Shown here: one piece after another, positions 35,071 through 46,590 of the stretch
Numbering within the stretch: the stretch's first letter is position 1
Layout of the letters: the number at the start of each line of letters is the position of its first letter
From: Scalesia atractyloides
Taxonomy: Eukaryota; Streptophyta; Magnoliopsida; Asterales; Asteraceae
Length of the DNA stretch: 64,000 nt
Direction of reading: 5' to 3'
NCBI GenBank assembly: GCA_947069175.1
Contig: CAMTDV010000027.1
Coordinates: forward strand, 41,739,369-41,803,368
The notes under the pieces: generated by a model
Told to the model about the DNA's origin: nothing
Database searches by the model: none
What the model saw: the letters and a program-made list of their open reading frames with translations, nothing else
Made by a program: the position numbers and the translations under genes

Positions 35071-35490
35071 CGGGTTAGACACACAGTCCAGTGGTGGACT
35101 GTGTGCAAATTTTAAATCATGGTCCCGAGTTCGAGTCTGTACATGCTTTCCGGTTCGCCAATTATACACAACCTTTTTAAAACCAGTTAACGAAATAATC
35201 TAGTAAATATATAAATTTAATAAAAATCTTATATCCTTCGGGTTAGTCACACAGCCCAATTGGTCGGGCTGTGTGCAACACGAAGCCAAGGTCTCGAGTT
35301 CGAATTCGGTTAGTTACACCGCCCCTGAAATTATCCAAACCTTTTTAATTAAAAAAAATATGTTAGCTCTAGTATGTGTAAATGTATAATTAAATTTCAA
35401 TATATTTCGGGTTAGACACGTAGCTCAGTTGGTAGAGCTGCGTGCACGCGTACGGGAGGTCACGAGTTCGAACCTCACTCAACGCATACA
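35071..35490 (+). other. Three tandem tRNA-like modules, 3' LTR of gag-only element
   Basis: The modules at about 35071-35150, 35239-35320 and 35409-35490 start with gggttag(a/t)cac. A-to-B spacings are 44, 45 and 44 nt. Hairpin stems cagtcc/ggactg, cagccc/gggctg and tagctc/gagctg all pair. Confidence 0.64.
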
Positions 35491-36499
35491 AACACAAAGT
35501 CTGAACCGGTCAACGGTTAATGGTCAGAAAGTCAAAAGTTTATTTTCTTTTTATTTATTTATTTTATTTAAAAATCAATTAAAAACATTTAAAAATAATA
35601 TTTTTGAAGTTAGAAAATTTCCTTAAACTCACAAAAATAAACCTAACATTCCCATTAAGAACACTAATTAAAAATATTAAACTCAAATAAAAGTTTATTT
35701 ATTTATCGAATTATTATGTTATTATTTAGGTTAGTTTCTTTCGTGGTTAAATCCAAATTTGTGCGCATTCATCATCAATCCAAGAAACGCAACCACTGTG
35801 AGTGAATTCTTACAAATTCCTCTTTTTATTCATGTTTTGGAGTGTATCATGTGTCGCTTAAATTAATTCGCTTATTCAAACTCGTGCCATTACCATTATA
35901 TGATCTAAACTTATAATGTAAATATTGTTTGTTGTAATGTGTGTTTACATTTAGTCAAGTGGCGTGCAAATCAATTCATTAGGCCCATCAGTTCCTCGTT
36001 GGAGACGGGTTGAACAACGCGTGCCTCAAAATCATTCATTAGGCCCATCAGTTCCTCGTGGGAGACGAGTTGAACAACGCGTGCCTCAAAATCAATCATT
36101 TGGTGTATATGTGTGCAATAATTAATATTATGTGTTTTGTGATTAAATTTACATTTACGTTCATATGTGGTTATGCACTTTATTTTATAATCGATACAAT
36201 AAACACGTTTAAATGTTTTCATAGGATTCACTCGCCAACTTTTTGTTGACCCAAAAACCCTATTTTTACACATGATACAGGGGACAGGTTGAAGCAAGGA
36301 ACACATAGAAATTGCCCTAGAAGAAAAATAATGAAGTCTTGAAAAATGTATAGAACATGTTGTACTTGTATGATTGATTGTAATGTTTTCCTTTAAAAAG
36401 AAATAATAAATATGAAACTTTATAGTAAATGTCATGAGCTTTGATGAAAACCCAATCATGCCCCGATCACCTTTTTCCGCTGCGGGTCGGGGTGTGACA

Positions 36500-36621
36500 G
36501 CTGATTACTTACTCTCAGAAAGTTTTGTAAAGCAATTCAAAGTACAAGTCAGAGATAAGTTGAAAGAAATAAAAATTGATCTAATAAAAATATGTTTTGG
36601 CATCATTTGTTCTAGGGGGAT
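36500..36621 (+). pseudogene. End of copia-like extra ORF and polypurine tract, right of the nested element
   Basis: After the duplicated gctga the frame resumes as DYLLSESFVKQFKVQVRDKL, then KEIKIDLIKICFGIICSRGI. The nucleotide sequence tttggcatcatttgttctag (36597 onward) and the purine run agggggat match the minus-strand copia-like element at 42936-42966. The purine run (36614-36621) ends at the LTR start. Confidence 0.7.
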
Positions 36622-37326
36622 TGCTGGACCTACAAAAGAACAAATGATATTCAAAAGCCAAAACATGATCAACTGATCAAGAAATAAACAAAAGATTGAA
36701 CTAGTCTCTCCTAAAAGATAATGAATCTTGAACTCCTAATCAGTTAATCTATTGAAGACAAAGCAAACATCTGATCAAGCCTGGGAAGCGTTGTTGAAGA
36801 AGAAACAACATCTGTTAAAGACTAATGTCTGTTGAAGCCAAAGGTCTAATGAAGAAAACCAAACATCTGTATGGCCAAACAAATGTTTGGATAAAAGCAA
36901 CAGATGTTAGTCTAAACAGAGGTTTCCTAATGTAACAGTATTGATAAGTTAGAACGGATATTAGATTTGCAAAGATGTTTGCAACATCCGTGGAATCTTT
37001 TCTTCTAGGAATGTTAGATGTCACTATCAGGGTGATATCTGCCAATCACAAGCAAAGCTTTCATACTTTGTATAAATCTGTTAGTGATCTATTTATCACA
37101 CACATAACCTTTTCTGTTGTACGAAAAAATTGTTAAGTGATCGGCTGAGGGGGAGTCTGTAGAGTCAACCTTTTGTAAAACATTTGTAATCATTGGATTA
37201 TAATTGAAAAACAATAGTTGATGATGACTTCTCATTTGTGATTATTTATCTTACTTATTCAATTTATTATTTTGTTGAGTTTAACCTGTTTATATAATCA
37301 CAAACCTTGTAAACTCAGACCTAACA
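36622..37326 (+). repeat. 3' LTR of the SIRE/Maximus-like copia element (705 bp)
   Basis: It begins tgctggacctacaaaag right after the purine run and ends actcagacctaaca. The minus-strand LTR at 42157-42935 has the same ends (tgttacaattgaaccctac..actcagatcctaaca). A TATA-like tgtataaat lies near 37070, and gctgagggggagtctgt at about 37145 matches ctgagggggagattgt in the other LTR. The 5' LTR of this element was not found in the window. Confidence 0.75.
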
Positions 37327-37985
37327 AGACCCCATGGTGTAAACCATGAAACGGGTCAAAATGGATAAATAATGACGAACTATTATTGGTGACAAATGAG
37401 ATATGTTAAGACGACACCCCATGGTGTAAACCATGAAACATGCCAAAATGGATAAAATTATGACAAACTAATATTGGTGATTAATGAGAATATATTAAGA
37501 CGAGATCCCATGGTGTAAACCATGAAACAAGTCAAAATGGATAACATTATGATGAACTAACATTGGTGATAAATGATAATATGTTAAGACGGACACCATG
37601 GTGAAAACCATAAAACTTGATAAAATGGATAAACTATGACGACCTAATATTGGTGATATATGTAAAACTTGTTAAGACGATACCACATGGCGATAACCAT
37701 GAAATGGCTCAAATAAAAACAAATGTTAAATCCGATTTTGGTGATCAAATAAAGATTTGTCAAAATAAGACCGTATGGCCTAAACCATAACGGGTCAAAA
37801 TGGGTGAAACTATGTTAAACTACATGTTGGCGATTGAACAACAGATTTATTAAAATAAGACCCCGGACTAAACAATAAAAGTAAGACCCTATGGTGTAAA
37901 TCATAACAGGTCAAATTTTAAAAACTTTGTCGAATCACCCTTTTTGGTGATAAACAATGTATGGATCGTTTGAGACGCCTAAAGG
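37327..37985 (+). repeat. About 88-bp minisatellite, seven to eight units
   Basis: Units begin at roughly 37329, 37416, 37505 and 37593 with ccccatggtgtaaaccatga or variants. Each contains gtcaaaatggataa and ttggtgat and ends gttaagacg. Units past 37680 are more diverged. The array begins directly at the end of the copia-like LTR. Confidence 0.8.
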
Positions 37986-39113
37986 GCAAACCAAGACAAT
38001 GGTCAAAACAGATAAACGGGTCATATGGGTCAAATGGTGATGATATCATCATTTAAACTCAATATTTAATGTTTTGTCTTGTTAAGTTCTATACTTACAG
38101 GTAAGCATAATGTACGGGCATGCTTCGCCATGAATTGACAAAAAAAAGAATTGCAATGTATTGATAACGGGCCATTGCTTTGACCCCTCCAGGTATGTTT
38201 AATGAGTCATACTTTTAGTAAAGACTTATGATGCCACTATAGATGGTTGGGTTAGAATTGGATAGTAGACCACATCTAATGAGGTATAACTAGTATTCAG
38301 GTAAAACGACCTTTAGAGCCAAGGATATGTCTATGATGTGAAAATATGATTAAATGGGCTTTAAAACACTAAACCTTTAGAAATCTCTATGTCCTTGGGG
38401 ACATAATAAATCTTGATGGGATAACGAGCGAAACGTACCCGCTAGTTTTCATGTAAACTTTTAAAAGTTAGTCGGTTTGGAAAAAGTGCTTAAATTTGAC
38501 TAAAATGCCCTCGGATAATGATACGGGCAAACTACCTATAAGGGTAGATTTAATAATAAGACCTTTGATATAGTTGATCATTCCGGTAACATAAAAAAGG
38601 GGAGGCGTGAGCTAGATAGCTTAAAGTCTCATAACAGGTTAAATAAGTAATAAACCCAAAATGAATAGTAGGAGTGAAAAACTCAAGGAATATGGGCATG
38701 GGTAGTGGGTTGTAGTTTAAAAGTGTAGATAAACTCGTAAAGAATAAAATTGGGTCTACACCGAATTGGATATGAGTTGGATTGTAGAAGAATAAACCTC
38801 TAAAGAATAAAATTGAGTAAAGCACCATACCGGAAGATAGATATTACCGGAAGATAGATATAAAAAGTTAAGGTTTTTTCTAAAGTGACTAACCATAATT
38901 GGAGCCGTGGTTGGTAGAAATGATGAGAACATTAATAAGAAAATAGGAGGCATGAACTAAAATGTGTAATACCTCCTAACGGGTCGGTTGGTAATAAACT
39001 TCAAACCGAAAGACTGATTTGAAAAACTAAAGGATCCGGGTTCGGATCAAGGTTTTTGAAACTATAAATCTGGGGAAAAATACTAAAAATAGTAAACTTG
39101 AAGTTGGGTCAAG
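37986..39113. other. Unassigned DNA, probably the leader or LTR of an Athila-like element
   Basis: No gene is seen. It is less AT-rich than its flanks and runs into the Athila-like reading frame at about 39120. Minus-strand ORFs at 38550 and 38756 have no support. Confidence 0.4.
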
Positions 39114-39255
39114 TTGTGCGCAAAAATTGTAAAATATGGCAAAAATCTGGAAAAGGGGAAAACCGACCAACTCCACAAACATTCTGGAAAAGTGTCTTCC
39201 CCGCGCCACGTGGAGGAGATTGATATATTCACGCCTAGGTGGTTGAGGTTATTAG
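39114..39255 (+). pseudogene. Athila-like ORF1 fragment, left of solo LTR
   Basis: The frame ends HVEEIDIFTPRWLRLL directly at the LTR insertion point. The segment after the LTR (41768 on) continues QERCFRELCLEFYATFSF. From memory this combination resembles ORF1/gag proteins of Athila-type Ty3/gypsy elements (..RLLRLQEPVYRELCLEF..). The join is one base out of frame once the LTR is set aside. Confidence 0.45.
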
Positions 39256-41757
39256 TGTCACACTTCGATTTACAGCGGATATGTGACCGGGATATGACGA
39301 TTGTTCACAACGCATGACAACTAATTAAAAGTTAAAAATTATTTATAACAAAAGTAAACAAATGTCGCAAAGCCAACCAAAATTTTCAATAATCCAAACG
39401 TAACAAAATATAAACAAAAATTCGGTTCATTATCTAAGGCATATCCCTACATGTCCTCATCCTCCTCATTTCAAACCTACTCACTTGTATTTTTCAGTCA
39501 ACACAAGTTGGTGAGCAAATATAATATTTAAATAACACAAATTTTGTATATTTATTGTAAAAGGTTTAACATGAAATTCAATGGTAAATAAGTGATCAGA
39601 CAACACCAATAGTAAATAAACCACAGACCAAACATGCGATAACATGATGATGCGAATCTGTGATATATGCAATAATACGGTTATGCAAGACTCAAGCCCA
39701 CCGACGAGCGAATCTTATGTTGTGGCCATAACAAGCTACAACCTATGGTAATGGAGAACCGGTCAGCCTATGGATCCATGTGCGTGGATGATTAGCGACA
39801 TAAAACAACAAATGATTAGTCAAACAAATACAACTACGACATAAATAAACGTTGAGTTTGTGCATGTATTTGATAAAGGAAATAACTTGAAATAAATGAT
39901 ACAGTGAGATAAGCGACACATGACGCACCCTAAAACATTAAAATAGTAATAAAAAGGGAAATTAGGAAGATTTACTCACTGTTTGCGTATTTTGATTCCT
40001 TGAATTACCGCTCGAAAATGGGAACTACAAAAGATATGATTAACCTAAAGATATAAAATACAAAAATGCTAACAAATCAACAAAACATGGCAAACTTTAA
40101 ATACTACGATTTGTATAACCTAAGATATATAAATTTCAATGGGGATAATAAGTTAGTTGTTTTGTGAACTGTTTCATTCTATTCGCAAGGTACGTCTTGT
40201 TTCACTATGGTTTCCTAGATCCTGAAAGATCCGGATGGGATAAGAGATTATCATCACTTGGAAGGTAAGTAGCTTTCCCGACCATATACCTTTGCAAAAA
40301 TAAGCATTTCTTTTGGATGTAAAATATAAAAATTTATAAGATATTTTAACCTGAAATTTAGCATATAAATAATGTTTATTTGGTAAATTATGTACTTGTA
40401 GAATTTTTTTTTATAAAAACTAAATTGTTTGACTTTTATAATTTTCTTTATTAAATAAGTATAATGGAATAATTTATTCATTTATTTAAAATAATAGTAG
40501 GGTTAGTTTTATAAATATTTAGGTTTAATTTTTATAAAGCTAAAAATAAGATGCACTAAAACATGATTATATGGTATTTAAGAGTTACCAAACAAATTAG
40601 ATTACTAATTCTAGTATGAACACTATGATTAATTAAAACAGTTTAATTACCACAAAATTAAATAAACGCGAAAAAGTATGAACCCACGTCTCCTTCTGGT
40701 TCAATGTCCTAACGCAACAACAACCACCACTGCAACACTTTGGTTTTTGTTTGACGTAAAAGAACCATTAATTTTCTTAAACTAAGCTATATACCCATCA
40801 TCTTCCCCAACTAGATTCGTAATCAAACTCTAACTACTTAAGCACTAAATTCGTTTAACACAGTTGATGATGCAGGAATTAAACAAAGGGCTTTTGCTCC
40901 CCGATTAATAGCAAACAAAAAGTGTAAAAGAACATACGGCTTTGCAGATTGACTAGACGACGCCGAGCTCTAGTAATATTCCGACGAATCACTGAAGATT
41001 GCAACGGGTGTTTATGAAGAAATTGAACGTGGCTTTGAGTTGTATGGGTTCTAAAAGGTTGCTCAGATGATTATTTTTATACTACACACAACCGTCAACA
41101 AGTAAATTGGGATTAAATATTATATAGATGAATGAGACCTTTTATTCCAATTTTAAGCCACCTGGCCCGAAATTAGGAGACTCGATAGTGTAAAGCTAGT
41201 GATATGAGTTCGTTTTAGCATAAAATCTCTCAGATCTCAATATGGATTTAAAACAAAGATATACAAGATCCAGGTTTCGTTGGAAAAAGAACGAACGGAG
41301 GATCAAAGGAAAGACTTGGGCGGCAAGTTGTCTTCATAATATAAATTAAAATCAGGTTTGGTTTAAGATGAGGGATCCTTGGATGTATGACACCAAGCAC
41401 AGTCACAGTGTAGCGGTGTATGGTGTTACGCATTTTGTTTGGCCAGGGTGAAGACCCAGGTTCGAATCTTATCTCCTACCCCACTGGTCTTCCTTTCTTT
41501 TCACTTTTCAAAAATGGCAATTCCAATCCCTGGATTTTATAAAGGAGCCTAACTAAAAAAAAATTCCTTTAATATATTTAACAGACTAGCCAGGTTTTAT
41601 ACTCAAAATTTTTAAACTTTAAAATAATCATAATACTTAACTTATACGAAAACAATTATAAAAAGAGAAATAATACGAAGTCCATTTATATTTATTATGA
41701 GAAAATAGTTTACAAAGGAGTCAGTTTTTCAACGAACCATTTTTCGCAGATGTTACA
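39256..41757 (-). repeat. Solo LTR of a diverged Tekay-type element (2502 bp, minus)
   Basis: It starts tgtcacacttcg and ends cgcagatgttaca, the reversed ends of a Tekay-type LTR. Inside are landmarks in the usual reversed order: gtcaacacaagttggtgagc (39499), catgacgcaccctaaaac (39920) and tttactcactg (39970). A degenerate tRNA-like piece at about 41400-41480 has B-box aggttcgaatc at 41459. The flanks attag (39251-39255) and atttg (41758-41762) agree at 4 of 5 positions. There is no internal region or second LTR. Confidence 0.75.
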
Positions 41758-41767
41758 ATTTGGTTGC

Positions 41768-42075
41768 AGGAGAGATGCTTCAGGGAGTTGTGTTTGGAGT
41801 TCTATGCTACTTTCTCATTCTAGAGTAGGTATGTAGGTTTAGATGTAGATGACACTGTGATATTTAGGTTGGGTGGTCAGCAGGTCAGATTGGGGATGAG
41901 AGAGTGAGCATTTACTACATGGTTATATACACAAACTGAGTCTGATGATGAGAGGTTGTTGCTTTATGAGTTTAGGCGGAGTGATGTTTCATAGGAGAAG
42001 TTGTAGGAGTGATGGATATGATGGTAGATTATTCATGCCATAGGGATAGCTGTGCCCATTGGTTTAGAGATCCAT
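41768..42075 (+). pseudogene. Athila-like ORF1 fragment, right of solo LTR
   Basis: The frame reads QERCFRELCLEFYATFSF, stop, then YVGLDVDDTVIFRLGGQQVR, LGMRE, stop, and ESDDERLLLYEFRRSDVS. FRLGGQQ and the surrounding spacing are features I recall from Athila-like gag proteins. Several stops make it non-functional. It ends before the copia-like LTR at 42157. Confidence 0.45.
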
Positions 42076-42156
42076 TCATCCATTTTGTTCACCGGATAGT
42101 GTGTTAGTTGATCACATGTAGTGTAACGCTTTGTAAATTTGTACTTTCCTGTTTAG

Positions 42157-42935
42157 TGTTAGGATCTGAGTTTATGAAGGTTCTAAAAATGAAAGATGAA
42201 AGAAGATAAATCAGATGTAAATGCAGCGGAATGATGAACTTTAATTCATAACAGCCGAGAGATTGTTTTTCTTTATCATGCTTTTAGTGATTATAATCAC
42301 ATGCACATAAATCACAATCTCCCCCTCAGCCTAGCATCACTGAGTTGTTCGTACAGAATGTAAGGAAGAAATGTTAGATTGATAATTGAAGAAAAGTGAT
42401 CAAATATAATAGTACAAGCACTGTTCTATTTATACTACAATCCTAACCACTAAGCATCTTATGATGATGTCAGCATGAAAGCGACACTTAACAAAATTAA
42501 CAAACTAACAACAACTGCTAAGCTAACCACTTCTATAACTAAACATTACAAAGACTGATAGTAAAACACTGATGAGACATCCTCTGTTGGCCTTCAGTAG
42601 AGCTTTGCCTTGGCAGACCTTTAGCTTTAGTCTTCAGCAGAGCTTTACCGTGGTAGACCTTTAGCTTTAGACTTCATAGAGCTTTGCCTTGGCATGCCTT
42701 TGCTTTACCGTGGTAGACCTTTAGCTTTAGACTTCATAGAGCTTTGCCTTGGCATGCCTTTAGCTTTAGACTTAAGCAGAGCTTTGTCTTCAACAGAGTT
42801 TTGCTATGGCAGACCTTTGACATTTAGTCTTCAGCAAAGCTTGACTCAGGCAAATGTTATATTATTATTAGGATCAGAGGTTGTAGTATATTTGGCTTTC
42901 TATTATATGTTCTTTTGTAGGGTTCAATTGTAACA
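42157..42935 (-). repeat. 3' LTR of a minus-strand SIRE/Maximus-like copia element (779 bp)
   Basis: On the plus strand it runs from tgttaggatctgag to caattgtaaca, so the TGTTA/TAACA termini are inverted. It matches 36622-37326 in reverse at both ends and in the ctgagggggag block (42330-42345, reversed). A reversed TATA (gttctatttatactac, 42421-42436) is present. The minisatellite at 42594-42845 makes it longer than the other copy. Confidence 0.75.
42594..42845 (-). repeat. About 40-bp minisatellite within the copia-like LTR
   Basis: The units are variants of cttcagcagagctttgcctt followed by ggcagacctttagctttag. Unit starts are near 42594, 42634, 42674 and 42733. Some units are shortened or fused. 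In the LTR's own orientation this is U3, upstream of the TATA. Confidence 0.75.
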
Positions 42936-42946
42936 ATCTCCCCTAG
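42936..42946 (-). other. Polypurine tract of the minus-strand copia-like element
   Basis: atctcccctag, read in reverse as ctaggggagat, directly precedes the LTR start, as in 36611-36621. Confidence 0.7.
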
Positions 42947-42989
42947 AACAAATGATGCCAAAACAAAAACTTTATTACTGGTCTTTATT

Positions 42990-44066
42990 CCTCATCAATG
43001 ATTCCCTTATTTGTCCTTTGAACTGACGTTCAAAGTCCAGGGTAATCATATCATCTACATCCTTTCAAGTTCAAGATTCAGCAAGTCTTGGAGGTCAGCT
43101 GCATCCAGACCATATGCATCCTCCATTTTTAACTTTTGAACTCTACCATCTGACCTGAGTAGTGTCAATTCATGGGTGTCTATGGAAGACTTCCATTTTA
43201 GAATTTTTGAGTCAGATGGTTTTCTGGAGTAGGGTTATTTGTAATGAGTTGGGTGAGACAGGCCTGCTTGCAAGTGTAGAAAGTGTGGCTCTAAGCTTAT
43301 CACTTGCAGCATCTGTGTGGTACAAAATTTAATTTTTATCCCCTCTTTTCTTAGTTCTTCATGCATCCTTTGATCCTTTTCTTCCATCTGCTTTTGCTCT
43401 TTGCTTGATTTAAAGTAATGGTGGGTAAGCCAGAGGTTGAGGTTGATCATTTAGGAGCATGGGTCTATTGAGGAGTAGTGGTTGGTTGAGAATAGATTAG
43501 CTTTCTTGGGACAGAATGATCTTTCTTTCTTAGCTCTTCCAATCTTCTGTAGGTATCTACCACCTTTGATTCTGACCACCTAGCAATTTGCCTTGTTGTT
43601 CCATATAAAGCATCAACAAGATCGGATTTCATTCTTTTAATCTTTAGAGCATGGTCTTGGCTTTCAAGTTTAGCCCTTTTCTAGGTAAGAGGAGTAGGCT
43701 TCTTTGAAGGATCCTTGAGCATTGTATGAATTCTTTCAATTTCTTCTTTTAGCTCATTTGCCGGTGAGTCTTTAAATTGAGCCCTTGTTGCTTTGTAAGG
43801 CCCGTGCTTCATGACATGATCAAGGTAGTCTTCTTTCACTTCATATTCATTAGTGGTTGGATTTTTAGATATAGACTTACTCAACTCCTTAGCAAATTGT
43901 TCAATATTTCTCACTTTGCTCAGTTGAAATTGTAAGGAGATTTGTAAAGCCCTGTCATGTGGCACAATATACGGAAAGGATGGAGAAAAAACCCATCCCA
44001 GAAAGGTTGAAAAAAGCCTGCCTGTGCAAAGGCACCTTTAAAATCGTTGCTAAGTCTTCCTCCCTA
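42990..44066 (-). pseudogene. 3' part of the extra ORF, minus-strand copia-like element
   Basis: The best frame is 43965-43681, MPHDRALQISLQFQLSKVRN..KNPTTNEYEVKEDYLDHV..HGPYKATRAQF. It continues after a stop as LKIKRMKSDLVDALYGTTRQ, ARWSESKVVDTYRRLEELRK. Further fragments LHELTLLRSDG and DLQDLLNLELE lie nearer the purine tract and match the plus-strand copy at 28560-28640. From memory these are typical Asteraceae copia-like extra-ORF proteins of unknown function. It is cut at 44067-44071 by the inserted Tekay-type element. Confidence 0.6.
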
Positions 44067-44071
44067 TTTCA

Positions 44072-46578
44072 TGTCACACCCCAACCGATGGCGGAAACAT
44101 CGGAGTGAGACGACTAGATTGCTCATTGCATCATAACACTATTTGCGACAATAATTAGATCAACCAAATTTCATTTAATTCAAAACATCAATTGTCATAT
44201 TACAACGAAATCCAAATAAGAGTAGCATCAACGGAACAAGTTCAACAAGAACATAAAAATTAACTTAGTATTCTACGCGTGTTTCTATGCCATTCCTACT
44301 AAGTTCCATCATACAACTTCATCAACCTGCAACATGTTAAAAAGTATAGTTCAATAACAAAGTATTGGCGAGTACACAAGTTTTAATATCATAGCATAAG
44401 AATAAAAACCGATTTTAACATATCCACATGAATAGCTAGTATACAAGACAAGTGTAAACAAGGCATGTGAATCTACACGTCAATCCTCTAGTGTACCGCA
44501 AAATAGATTAAAACCTAACATTGACCACAAGAATACGGGTGGAACGTTACTCCTATAGCGCTATACATGTTAAGGGAGGCTCGATCAAAGTTAATGACAT
44601 TTAGATCACATAAGAATATACCAAGTAATAATTCAAGTAGCATAAGACTAAAGCATGTTGATGGATTGTTTGTGTATAGAATAATGTGTGATTTAGTGTA
44701 GTTTTAGTAAATTAATCATGTTGCACCCAAATAGTGGAAAGCATAAAAGGGGTCGAGTGTACTCACGGTTTTGCAAAGTATTATCCGTGAGAGAGTTAGG
44801 TTGATTTAGGGGATGGAACACCAAGTTTATCCTACAGAAGGCAAACGTAGGTGTATGAGTATTATATTGACGGGGAGTTTAATTTAGGAATTTAAAATGC
44901 ACAAAAAAAGTATATATAAACGAAAGTATTTATCTAGACATTAACGCTCGTTTTTGACCACTAATAAGCCCTGAAGGGTGTTTGTGTTTTTATGGGTCAT
45001 GCCCAATAGAATCGTAACGATTGTTATGTCTAAGATAAAATAACCTACTTTTTAAGACAACTAACCATTTGGACATGGTCTAAGTTTTGGTTATATTAAG
45101 TATTTACATATAGTTATATTACTACATATTAATCATTTAGTTCATGTATTTCATGGAGGTCATGTAAGTCATGTAACTCATGCATGGAGGTAGGAGGATA
45201 ACCATCCTAAACCTCTTTCATAAGATTCACCATTACACAAGATTGACACAAGGACAATCCGGATAGTCAAGAATTATAGAAATCATCAAGTGTGGGGTGG
45301 ATTGAATAGTTGAATGGCCAAGGCCTTCATGTAATCACACCTACACCATCACAAGGTTGAAAGCTCGGATGGCTCAACACTTGTGGGTTTGAAACCCTAA
45401 TAAAACCACAAGTTTAGAGACAAGATATGCCTCTTGATTGTATGTGAACAAGTCTAGCTTAACACACTAACCACAGGTTTGGTTAGTGGCTTATATAGCA
45501 TAGATTTGTTATGTTTTAAACATGTTCGAAAAAGTTTTATAAGTTATCATCCAAAACAGAAAGTTTGGCCCAAAAAATAATGTGATTCCACCTTGGTTTT
45601 CCATGGAAAACCTATGGTAACATCCATAGGGCTTTAGTAAACATTGTTTAGGAAGAAACAAAGCAAAAACATTGAAAAATTTGAAGACTGAAAGATAAAA
45701 ATTTGGGCAGAAAGTTTATGCACTTTTGGACCTCAAAATGGTGCGGTTTCATCTTAGTTTTCCCAAGAAAACTTGTGAGAACCTTCCTAGAGGTTATCCA
45801 AGAGTGTTAGAAAGAAAAACAAGGTAAAAAGAAGAAGAAAAGTTAGTCGAAACTCACTTGCAAGCTGCTGAGTTTCAGCAATGATTTTTAGAAGTTAGGG
45901 ACTTGTTTGAAGAGTATGGAGGCTTGTAAAAGTGGGAAAGAGGTGGGGGAACTTGTGTTTATATAGGGGGAAGATTAGGGTTTAGTTTAGGGCTGAATTA
46001 ATTGCAATTAGGGGGAAGTTTGAATTAAAAAAAGAGAGAGAAGACCTTGCACATGTGCGGCCGCAAGGCTGTTTTTCTTTTTTCTTTTTAATTTTTTTTC
46101 AAATAATCAATGCATGTATTGGACTTATAACTTTGTATTTTATTTGTGTGACATGTATGGGTCTTGAATATGGTCTAATACTATGCAAAAATATTGTCTA
46201 AAAACCCTAAAAAAAACTATGAACAATTATTTTCTTGAACATTATAAGACATGATTTTATGATAATTTGAAGCTTGAATTCTTTGAATAATATCACCAAT
46301 TGTTTTGCTAGAGTTTAGTATAAGATTGATAAACATTCGTCACACATTTACACTTTGTTTCGATTTGATTTATGAAGGAATAAAGTATCGTACGTTCATA
46401 AGTTTAACGCGAATATAGTTTGTGAATTTAGTATAATTGATTAATCTTGTTTACAATCAAAGCCTTAGAATACAATGAATTGAAATTAGAAATACGATTA
46501 CAAGGTTTGGACTTTCCAAAAATAGAAACACGAAGCAGACTTGCCAAAAACGGAAAGATACAAATGCGAAGCGTTACA
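44072..46578 (-). repeat. 3' LTR of the deletion derivative (2507 bp)
   Basis: On the plus strand it runs tgtcacacccc..gaagcgttaca. A reversed TATA box (tttatata) is at 45958-45966. It belongs to a third LTR subfamily: the termini agree with the other Tekay-type LTRs but I found no tRNA-like modules. Confidence 0.9.
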
Positions 46579-46590
46579 GTCTCCCCTCCT
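46579..46590 (-). other. Polypurine tract of the deletion derivative
   Basis: gtctcccctcct, in reverse aggaggggagac, lies right next to the LTR. It is followed by the conserved ttccc..ggacgaaatt motif in reverse at 46597-46615. Confidence 0.75.

Larger units (their letters stand above)
28674..36499 (+). mobile_element. Complete gag-only Tekay-type LTR retrotransposon (TR-GAG-like)
   Basis: Two LTRs (28674-31094 and 34099-36499) flank a primer-binding site, leader, gag and a non-coding remainder. The 5 bp gctga occur on both sides (28669-28673 and 36500-36504), so the insertion is intact. PR, RT, RNase H and integrase are all absent; after gag only 811 bp lead to the purine tract. It must depend on a partner element. 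From memory such elements are called TR-GAG. The LTRs are very similar by eye, which indicates a young insertion. Confidence 0.92.
34099..36499 (+). repeat. 3' LTR of the gag-only element (2401 bp)
   Basis: Nearly identical by eye to the 5' LTR, with small indels. It carries an inverted tRNA-like module (34282-34344), TATA (34613-34621), and forward modules with A-box/B-box starts at 35084/35128, 35252/35297 and 35421/35465. It ends ggtgtgaca before the target duplication gctga. Confidence 0.92.

Noticed and set aside
37327..37985. CRISPR array
   Set aside because: The units are about 88 bp, drift along the array and have no repeat-spacer alternation; the context is plant nuclear.
38550..38953. 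Hydrophobic minus-strand ORFs as small membrane proteins (also 25612-25924)
   Set aside because: AT-rich DNA gives such frames by chance, and there is no start context or conservation signal.
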